Below, in pieces: positions 7,386-13,171 of a stretch of DNA of 15,115 bases. The stretch's first letter is position 1, and each line of letters begins with the position of its first letter. A program made the position numbers and the translations under genes. A model generated the notes under the pieces. It was given only the letters and a program-made list of their open reading frames with translations, did no database searches and was not told where the DNA came from. Source of the stretch: an uncultured Lewinella sp. (GTDB lineage: Bacteria > Bacteroidota > Bacteroidia > Chitinophagales > Saprospiraceae); NCBI GenBank assembly GCA_938021455.1, contig CALIGP010000317.1:1-15115 (forward strand), written 5' to 3'.

Positions 7386-7854
7386 AGTAGTAAACGAAGG
7401 AGGCATAAACGGCCTTGGTGAAAGCCTGGTGAACTTAAATAGCCAATCATTCAAAAGCCTCCAAGATGCCATTATTGCACACCATGCTAATCAAAGCGAA
7501 TCAGAGGTGATGAAGAACAGTATGATTTCACTTAGATTTCAAATGGAATCCTATTTGTCAAGCGATGAAATAGAAAATATAATACCTGCAGGCAATTTCA
7601 TTGAAAAATTCCTTAAAGTAGTTGGCGTCAGTAAGAAGAAATTTTCAGAATATATCGAATATGATTATTCCAATTTGATCGCAACGCTGAAAGGCCGCCG
7701 TAAGGTCAACCCTGACTTGGCCATTAAAGTCGGTAAGATATTCGGCGTAAGCCCGGCCATCTGGTTGCATATTGAATCGAAAAATGAACTTTCGGCTTAT
7801 CTACGTGCAGAGCCATCATATGAAAAGTATAGCTTGTTGGAGTTGGTGAAATGA
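7372..7854 (+). CDS. Xre/HigA-like helix-turn-helix antitoxin
   Basis: I chose the ATG at 7372 (160 residues, MKKSEVVNEGG) over the in-frame TTG at 7363, because GGAG (7365-7368) then serves as ribosome-binding site. Residues about 70-150 hold a Cro/C1-type helix-turn-helix: FIEKFLKVVGVSKKKFSEY, then YSNLIATLKGRRKVNPDLAIKVGKIFGVSPAIWLHIESKNEL. This resembles the HigA group, in which the last phrase (ALRLGKxFGxSPxxWLxLQ) is diagnostic. The N-terminal 65 residues are not recognised and may be the toxin-binding arm. The protein should neutralise the upstream GNAT-like protein and repress the shared promoter. The genes overlap by 14 bp, so they are translated together. Confidence 0.8.
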   Translation: MKKSEVVNEGGINGLGESLVNLNSQSFKSLQDAIIAHHANQSESEVMKNSMISLRFQMESYLSSDEIENIIPAGNFIEKFLKVVGVSKKKFSEYIEYDYSNLIATLKGRRKVNPDLAIKVGKIFGVSPAIWLHIESKNELSAYLRAEPSYEKYSLLELVK

Positions 7855-7880
7855 GAGGGCAGCTAATACTTTTTTACTCC

Positions 7881-7983
7881 GGCCACTACGCGCTCCCGCG
7901 CGTGTACGGACTCATCACGCTCTGCGCGATGCGGTACCTACTCCGTGTGCATAAACAGCGGTAGGCAATGCGAGCTGCTATCT
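7881..7983 (+). repeat. Two-hairpin dispersed repeat, copy 2 (longest form)
   Basis: The first hairpin cgcgc-tccc-gcgcg and the second (catcacgc-tct-gcgcgatg, one mismatch) are followed by cggtacctactcc and gcggtaggcaatgcgag, then gctgctatct (7974-7983), which is shared with copy 1. cctac (7937-7941) and gtagg (7961-7965) could form a third weak stem. It is in direct orientation to copy 1 and inverted to copy 3. Confidence 0.78.
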
Positions 7984-8044
7984 TACATTTGATCCACCGC
8001 CCAAAAAAGCCCAAATGAAATTGACCAGCTTGTAATCAAGTAGA

Positions 8045-8074
8045 CGGCCCCATCAATTAGTTTTGATGGGGCCG
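8045..8074. terminator. Strong hairpin, probable terminator of the GNAT/Xre operon
   Basis: A 12-bp perfect stem (8045-8056 with 8063-8074, arm cggccccatcaa) has a 6-base loop. It lies about 190 bp beyond the Xre stop codon. No T run follows, so termination would depend on the stem alone, as is frequent in Bacteroidota. Confidence 0.55.
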
Positions 8075-8135
8075 CCTATAGTCCCCTCGGCCACGAGAAG
8101 TGAAAATCCTTGAGACAATACTTTACCGAAACGAA

Positions 8136-8220
8136 GACTCGGTCACTGCAGGCCCGGGTTTTAGGCAATAAGCCTGATCATTCACAGAAAGGTTCAAAAC
8201 TCACTTGGAGTGACCGAGTC
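8136..8220. repeat. 85-bp element with perfect 12-bp terminal inverted repeats
   Basis: gactcggtcact at 8136-8147 is repeated exactly inverted at 8209-8220. Inside, gggtttt (8155-8161) can pair with aaaactc (8196-8202, one G-U) and aggc/gcct form a small inner hairpin (8163-8174). The stems nest, so a transcript would fold into one long branched structure. Two readings are possible: a MITE-like element with short terminal repeats, or a structured RNA or terminator. No target-site duplication is visible beside the ends. Confidence 0.55.
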
Positions 8221-8230
8221 CACTATAGCG

Positions 8231-8256
8231 ATAAGTGTTTTTCTCTAAACGCTTAT
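8231..8256 (-). terminator. Hairpin overlapping the stop codon of the T9SS-sorted gene
   Basis: ataagtgttt (8231-8240) pairs with aaacgcttat (8247-8256) over a 6-base loop, with one G-T wobble. It begins at the TAA (8253-8255) of the leftward gene and is flanked by T-rich DNA on the + strand. It probably ends the secreted operon transcript. Confidence 0.5.
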
Positions 8257-9386
8257 TTTAGCACAACAAATTTTTCAAAGTATCTCTTTCCTGCGTAGTT
8301 GATCATGATGTGATATAGACTATTGGGGAGATTGGCTACATTTATTTTGTCTAGATCAGAGTTGATTACTTGTGATTTTACCAACTGTCCTGTTGGACTG
8401 AGGATACTAAGTGTTAATCTGATAGTACTGTCGTAATCGAGCCCGGTCAGTTCCAACTGGATAAAATCTGAAACTGGGTTAGGGTATGTCTTAATACTAA
8501 AATCGGAGCCAGATCTATTGAAATTCACCACTCTTATTCCGGAATAATCAAATCTGCCGTCGTAATCAACCATCTTGATTCTATAATATTGGAGTCCGGC
8601 ATTACCATTCAAATTTACGGCTCTGTCAGAATATTTGTACTCTTGATCGACATGGCTTTCACCTGCCGCCTCTACTCTGGCGATCTGTACGAAGTCAACC
8701 CCATTGTCAGAACGCTCTACCTCAAAATGACTACCATTCAATTCCGTAGCTGTTATCCAATCGAGATCAACATCTCTGTTTCGGTAGGGTACCGCATTGA
8801 ATGATTTTAAAGCGATCGGTAGAATATTGGGAGCAGCCAATATATGACTGTCTTCTCCTCCATTACACACGGTTAGGGCTGTTCTAAAATATTGATAAGT
8901 TCCACCACCGAGATCGATAGCATCTTGACCCGTCGGGGAGGTAAGAACAACCTCTACGTCTTCCCCCGGAATGTCAGTGTCAAATGAAACCGTTGAAATG
9001 GTCCTTGATTCTCCTTCAATAAATAGTACGCTTGGGTTGATTTGAGCAGATGTGGTGAGTAAGTAATAATGATTCCCATCTCCGAATTCATTATTAGTAA
9101 GTTGTTGGTTTACAATTAGGTCTCCGGTCAAAGAAGCCTCATCTATCATTGGGGCTGGATTAATCGAACCGTTTACTTTTAGCCATAATGTAATTCCTCC
9201 AGTTGTTTCACTTATCGAAGTAACCGCTTTGAATTCAATTTGATGTGTGTTTGGAGTAGACAGAGGAGTATAAATCACCTCAATGCTTCCAATAGATTCA
9301 TTAATGCTATTTCCACAATTTATCTGAGCTTTCACCTGATAAAGACCGAGTAAAAATACCGAGCAAATAAGTAATGTAGCTTTCAT
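8253..9386 (-). CDS. Secreted protein with type IX sorting domain and possible cohesin-like N-terminal sandwich
   Basis: The 377-residue protein has a signal peptide (MKATLLICSVFLLGLYQVKA, then Q). Residues about 21-185 are a beta-rich domain (IEVIYTPLSTPNTHQIEFKAV ... SVLFIEGESRTISTVSFDTD ... YFRTALTVCNGG) that resembles the cohesin-like jelly-roll domains often seen beside dockerin-like repeats in Saprospiria; this is a weak, by-eye resemblance. Residues about 190-290 form a fibronectin-III-like linker (DWITATELNGSHFEVERS ... QYYRIKMVDYDG), the usual module before a T9SS tail. Residues about 300-377 are a type A sorting domain: TYPNPVSDFIQLEL at the start, GQLV in the middle, and NLPNSLYHI.I...GKRYFEKFVVLK at the end. 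That tail directs export through the T9SS outer-membrane pore and attachment to the surface. The start codon is 3 bases after the stop of the upstream protease gene, so the two are one operon with coupled translation. Confidence 0.88.
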   Translation of the reverse strand: MKATLLICSVFLLGLYQVKAQINCGNSINESIGSIEVIYTPLSTPNTHQIEFKAVTSISETTGGITLWLKVNGSINPAPMIDEASLTGDLIVNQQLTNNEFGDGNHYYLLTTSAQINPSVLFIEGESRTISTVSFDTDIPGEDVEVVLTSPTGQDAIDLGGGTYQYFRTALTVCNGGEDSHILAAPNILPIALKSFNAVPYRNRDVDLDWITATELNGSHFEVERSDNGVDFVQIARVEAAGESHVDQEYKYSDRAVNLNGNAGLQYYRIKMVDYDGRFDYSGIRVVNFNRSGSDFSIKTYPNPVSDFIQLELTGLDYDSTIRLTLSILSPTGQLVKSQVINSDLDKINVANLPNSLYHIMINYAGKRYFEKFVVLK

Positions 9387-9389
9387 GTT

Positions 9390-12300
9390 TTAGTAGTTTG
9401 TAGTTTTAGTTGAATTAGGTACGTTGTTGAGCGTATTAAACAAGATGTGTAGAGCGTCTGAAGCAGCTGGCGGAAATACAGAGTTTAGGTATCTCACACT
9501 TCCATCCATATTTACGTCATACCTACTGTAATTATTCAAGGTTGCATTTGGGACATTATTCAATGGGTCAAACAAGATTCCCAGAGCGTCTGATGGGGTA
9601 GGGGGGAATACAGAATTCAAATATCTCACACTTCCATTTCCATCTACATCTCCGGACCACATTCCGAATATACCCGTATCGATTTCTGGCTGGTCTCCTC
9701 CAACGGCTTGTGTTGCCGCTGTTGTAAAGTCATAGGTGGATGTGATGTCAGGCCCCAACGCTACAGTATTAGTAGATTTAACGCCTATATGATTTCGGTG
9801 TCTTACTATTACAGTGTATTCTCCTGGTGGAATGCCTTGAAAATTTACTGGAGAGTTGTTACCTCCAATGTCTACAACATCGCCATCTCTTTGGAGAAGT
9901 GCAGATCTTGTTGATACGACTGCATCCGTATTGTCAAGGATTTCTAAAAACACCCAGTCTACTATGTCATCATTGTCATCTGCATAGTCAAAATCTCCAA
10001 GTCCATCAACTGATTCACCGCCACCGGCGACATGCGAAAAATCTGCCATTGCTGAATAAGGCTCTGTCACAGGAATTAGAGATTGAGTTCTTAATTGGTC
10101 TCTCATTAGACCTGCGGAGTTTTGATAAGCTCCTTGTAAGAATATTTTAACCGCTAATTGAGAATCGTTACCATCACAAGGATTGTCTTCAGGGTCACAA
10201 TTTGCTTCAAAACAAACGTTGTCGATAAAGAGGCCTTCTAGGCTGCCGGATAGATTAAATTCTAAGAGTGAATTGTTCCCATTTTCTGTGACTGGAAAGG
10301 TAACTTCATATTGCGTCTTAGTCGTTGTAATATTAAAAACGGTATTCAAGAACGCTATACCTTCCTGATCATTCTCAAAATCATATTCAGCTCCGTGAAT
10401 CACGGTCAAAGGTCTGTTTTTAGTAGCATAGGCTTCAAAAGTTAAGGTGTAGTCTAGTCCGTCTTCAACGGCTAAAAAGTCAAATCCGAATCCAGCATCA
10501 AACTCACTTTCAATGGTAATACTTGCTTCACCATTTACACTACTGGCTTCACTTCCCCACCAACGCCATCCTGCTAACGTTTGTGTAAAACCAGCGTTAT
10601 TTATTAAACCACACGCTGGAACCGCAGTACCTTCACAATTGCAAAATCCATCTTCCACATCATTTATTGTATATGGATTACCATCATCACATAGTGTTCC
10701 TGGTACTATGTAGCCTGGTGTTCCCGGACAATTACAAGAGTAATCCAAAGTAGACATCAAAATTGCAGCATCCATGAAGTTTGCCGCAGTGATATTTTGT
10801 GCTGGGTCATTAATGTTTCCAGGAGTATCGTTATCCGCATCACTAATAAGAAATTCTCTACGGTACATCTCGACATTGCATATTGGTTGGTCACCTGGCA
10901 CGACAACGGAAAAATAATCTATCCCAACGGGTTCATCCGGCTCTTCAAGGTATACTCTATCGGATGAATGAAAGGGAACCAATACATGCGTACTAGTGCC
11001 ATCGACATATGTTACCTTAAGGGTAATATCTCTTTCATGGCTATATAAATGTGGAGCATCACTTAGATCCAGATTTTGAAGTGTAGTGAACATTGCAGGA
11101 TCCGTGGGGTCTATTGTTGGAAGAAGTGTACCTGTGTACTGAATTGGTTGATAGATGATGTTAAAAGAGGCATCATTTACATGGGCACTGCCAGTTATCA
11201 TAAATACATCCTGGTCCATTACCTCTTCTCCCGGAAGTTTGATCCAATCTTCTGCAAAGGTGTTCTGAGGTTGTGATGGTTCTCGTGTAAATGCACGTTG
11301 CCCATTTTGTAAAATTACGCGTGGATGCCCTGGGTTTTCTTTTAATTGAAAATCAACCATTCCTCCTTTGTATTCTACTTGGCCTGTTGTTACTTCTGAT
11401 CCAAAAATGTAATTACTAATCGCGATTGCCGTAAAATCGCCAAATCCATCCCAAGGCCCTGGGCCGCTTGGTCTTGTCTCTATACAAAAATTCTCTCTTT
11501 GCATACAATCACTGCGTTCGATGCCCTGGGCACCTGATGCATCTTCGCAGTAAGGGCTTACAAATTCATAAGAATCTTGGATGAAATTCCACGCTTCACC
11601 CCTTCCTCCACCATCTGCAGTTATACCGCCATAAGGGTAATTATGCTGGTCCGGTGATGGGTTGCTTACGTTGTACTCCCATTCCCAGTGCGGTAAAGAA
11701 AAGGCATGCCCTAGTTCATGAAGAAATACATCCGTATATTCATAACTAACAAAATTACCGTCGGTTCCCCATCCGCCTGGATCCAGATTAAGGGTGTTTC
11801 CAAAATAAATCGTATTAGGAAAGTCACCTGCAGCTTGTTGTATTTTACCAAGTAAGCTTTGTGCCGCAGCATTTAGATTGCCTCTGTTAAGAACCGACTC
11901 ATCCAAATCTGTATGAAATGAAACCACCGTTGGTATTCCTTCCCAGCTATTGGCTGCTACAGTTGGCATTTTTACAGTTCCGGGAAAGTGCCCAAATCTT
12001 ACCACACTAACGGGAACAGCCGAAGCCAATTCTTCCAAAAAATCATCAAATATTGGTGTGCGATGTGGTAAATGATTATAGTCCATAAGGTCCATGTCAA
12101 CATTCACCAGGTTGAGCTCAGTATAAGGTCTTACTTTCAAATCGCTTTGGCTTAGAACTTGTGTCTCGTTACCAGTAGTAACCGTCAATTCTAAGCCTAC
12201 TTTTATCCATGACTTCGGCAATGTGACAGAAAAATAATCATCCATATTGGGCTGATTAAGATCAATGTCTGCACTTAGAATTGCAGGGCCTTTCAAACAT

Positions 12301-12773
12301 AAGGTGCCTAAGGAGTTGCCGTCCAGTGTCCCTGTCACCTGGACATCTGGAGATGCTCCACTACCCGTAATGGCCACTTGAAAAAATACGGGCCGCTCTC
12401 CAATCGTGAATAGTAATGGATGCCCAATAGCGTGACGATGCGTTTGCGAAAGGAAAATATCGTTAATTAAGGCGGTGTTGTTTATAGAACCATCGCATAC
12501 TCCCTGATCATTTGGTTCTGCATATACATATTCCACAAAGTTGTAAGAAGCAGGGAGGACTGGGTTTGTATTTGCTTGTATGTATCCTAGGCTATTCGAA
12601 TTACTCGATTTTTGATTCGGCTGATTCTTTACTTTACCTATGCAACTTTTTTCTTCAGAGTAACACTGATGGCTTTGGTTTCTTTCACTACGTTGTCCAT
12701 TTGCGGTAAAGGCTGTCAGGAGCAAAGCAAGGAGTAATAGTGTTTGAAATTTAAATTGGATTTTATCTTTCAT
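9390..12773 (-). CDS. Secreted M66/StcE-like metalloprotease with CBM-like domain and dockerin-like repeats
   Basis: The 1127-residue protein begins with a signal peptide (ending AFTANGQ, about residue 27). Residues about 210-620 resemble the M66 (StcE/TagA) zinc proteases, which cut mucin-type glycoproteins. The zinc motif is HELGHAFSLPH (H352, E353, H356, H362), an HExxHxxxxxH metzincin pattern in which the usual glycine before the third histidine region is serine. Residues about 693-712 are a CDDGNPYTINDVEDGFCNC linker common in Bacteroidota. Residues about 718-858 look like a CBM4/9-type galactose-binding sandwich (AGWRWWGSEASS ... FIDNVCFEANC). The end holds two 44-residue repeats with calcium-type loops, D1042-V-D-G-N-G-S and D1086-V-N-M-D-G-S, each followed by VRYLNSVFPP..SDAL.ILF..LNNVPN, like the dockerin-like tails of this phylum. 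There is no T9SS sorting tail. It is the first gene of an operon, and the gene is A+T-rich compared with its flanks. M66 membership is probable, not proved. Confidence 0.85.
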   Translation of the reverse strand: MKDKIQFKFQTLLLLALLLTAFTANGQRSERNQSHQCYSEEKSCIGKVKNQPNQKSSNSNSLGYIQANTNPVLPASYNFVEYVYAEPNDQGVCDGSINNTALINDIFLSQTHRHAIGHPLLFTIGERPVFFQVAITGSGASPDVQVTGTLDGNSLGTLCLKGPAILSADIDLNQPNMDDYFSVTLPKSWIKVGLELTVTTGNETQVLSQSDLKVRPYTELNLVNVDMDLMDYNHLPHRTPIFDDFLEELASAVPVSVVRFGHFPGTVKMPTVAANSWEGIPTVVSFHTDLDESVLNRGNLNAAAQSLLGKIQQAAGDFPNTIYFGNTLNLDPGGWGTDGNFVSYEYTDVFLHELGHAFSLPHWEWEYNVSNPSPDQHNYPYGGITADGGGRGEAWNFIQDSYEFVSPYCEDASGAQGIERSDCMQRENFCIETRPSGPGPWDGFGDFTAIAISNYIFGSEVTTGQVEYKGGMVDFQLKENPGHPRVILQNGQRAFTREPSQPQNTFAEDWIKLPGEEVMDQDVFMITGSAHVNDASFNIIYQPIQYTGTLLPTIDPTDPAMFTTLQNLDLSDAPHLYSHERDITLKVTYVDGTSTHVLVPFHSSDRVYLEEPDEPVGIDYFSVVVPGDQPICNVEMYRREFLISDADNDTPGNINDPAQNITAANFMDAAILMSTLDYSCNCPGTPGYIVPGTLCDDGNPYTINDVEDGFCNCEGTAVPACGLINNAGFTQTLAGWRWWGSEASSVNGEASITIESEFDAGFGFDFLAVEDGLDYTLTFEAYATKNRPLTVIHGAEYDFENDQEGIAFLNTVFNITTTKTQYEVTFPVTENGNNSLLEFNLSGSLEGLFIDNVCFEANCDPEDNPCDGNDSQLAVKIFLQGAYQNSAGLMRDQLRTQSLIPVTEPYSAMADFSHVAGGGESVDGLGDFDYADDNDDIVDWVFLEILDNTDAVVSTRSALLQRDGDVVDIGGNNSPVNFQGIPPGEYTVIVRHRNHIGVKSTNTVALGPDITSTYDFTTAATQAVGGDQPEIDTGIFGMWSGDVDGNGSVRYLNSVFPPTPSDALGILFDPLNNVPNATLNNYSRYDVNMDGSVRYLNSVFPPAASDALHILFNTLNNVPNSTKTTNY
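9405..9665. repeat. In-gene tandem repeat encoding the two dockerin-like units
   Basis: Two units about 132 bases apart share the coding stretches for GSVRYLNSVFPP and SDALxILF (about 9440-9520 and 9572-9655). They remain recognisable at DNA level (atctcacacttccat occurs in both), which suggests duplication of one unit. The repeat lies at the 3' end of the protease gene. Confidence 0.8.
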
Positions 12774-12835
12774 TTGCGAATGAATTTATGGTTTCTACTA
12801 GTTGATGACGTTGCAATTTTTGCCTTTTGCTGTTG

Positions 12836-12979
12836 TCAAATCAATCTGTTCACTGTTAAAACAATCGTCTTTTGAAAGACCCTACCATGTTTGTCCTTTT
12901 TTTTGATAAACACTTGAGCACCTTCTATCAAGCGGTAGGCTCTCCATTTACGGATAGGGTGGTGTAAACCAAGTTTCAT
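12836..12979 (-). CDS. Small hypothetical ORF, 47 residues
   Basis: An ATG at 12977-12979 opens a basic 47-codon frame ending TGA at 12836-12838. It starts MKLGLHHPIRKWRAYRLIEG and continues with VFIKKKDKHGRVFQKTIVLTVNRLI, an alternating pattern that would suit a beta-hairpin. The open frame begins right after the attC-like palindrome, the position a cassette gene would have. No family is recognised. No good ribosome-binding site precedes it, and the lysines partly come from an A8 run. It could equally be chance or the tail of a decayed gene. Confidence 0.25.
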   Translation of the reverse strand: MKLGLHHPIRKWRAYRLIEGAQVFIKKKDKHGRVFQKTIVLTVNRLI

Positions 12980-13004
12980 CGCCTTATCTACGGTGTCTTT
13001 TGCG

Positions 13005-13072
13005 GGCTAACGGCGTTGGTAAAAGACTTCCGCAGCTATGGCTATGCCAAGCGTTTTATCGCCTTGTTAGCC
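13005..13072. repeat. attC-like imperfect palindrome, 68 bp
   Basis: ggctaac (13005-13011) is exactly inverted as gttagcc (13066-13072). Inside it ggcg (13012-13015) pairs with cgcc (13060-13063), leaving a two-base bulge on one side. Further in, ttgg (13016-13019) pairs with ccaa (13047-13050). Outer 7-mers ending AAC and beginning GTT, inner arms and unpaired bases on one strand are the layout of integron attC sites. The 7-mers do not fully obey RYYYAAC/GTTRRRY, and no integrase is present. A terminator or another mobile palindrome is possible. Confidence 0.4.
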
Positions 13073-13113
13073 TGTACGCCTTCCAATCCCAGTGAATAGA
13101 AGATATACTCCAC

Positions 13114-13165
13114 CTCATCGCGCAGAGCGCGATGAGTCCTTACACGCGCGGGAGCGCGTGGTGAC
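13114..13165 (-). repeat. Two-hairpin dispersed repeat, copy 3 (reverse orientation)
   Basis: Read on the - strand, ggtcaccacgcgctcccgcgcgtgtaaggactcatcgcgctctgcgcgatgag matches copies 1 and 2. Both hairpins are perfect here: ctcatcgcgc-aga-gcgcgatgag (13114-13136, 10 bp) and cacgcgc-ggga-gcgcgtg (13143-13160, 7 bp). It lies 7 bases beyond the stop codon of the M23 gene in the same orientation, so it could also end that transcript. Confidence 0.8.
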
Positions 13166-13171
13166 CGGGGT

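Larger units (their letters stand above)
7855..8252. other. Gene-free interval rich in structured DNA
   Basis: No gene is supported in these 398 bases between the Xre gene (+) and the T9SS-sorted gene (-), which converge. From left to right the interval holds repeat copy 2, a strong 12-bp hairpin, an 85-bp element with 12-bp terminal inverted repeats, and a hairpin at the 3' end of the T9SS gene. Each is listed separately. Confidence 0.7.
12774..13171. other. Intergenic block: protease upstream region, doubtful ORF, palindrome and repeat
   Basis: This 398-base block separates the protease gene and the M23 gene, both read leftwards. From right to left it holds repeat copy 3 next to the M23 stop codon, an attC-like palindrome (13005-13072), a 47-codon open frame (12836-12979) and the AT-rich upstream region of the protease. 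No clear TAnnTTTG box is seen. A TTTG (12837-12840, - strand) could be a -33 element, but no partner is obvious. Confidence 0.5.

Noticed and set aside
8110..8298. 62-codon + strand frame across the 85-bp palindromic element
   Set aside because: The frame is interrupted in sense by the inverted repeats and runs antisense into the T9SS gene; the DNA is better explained by its structure.
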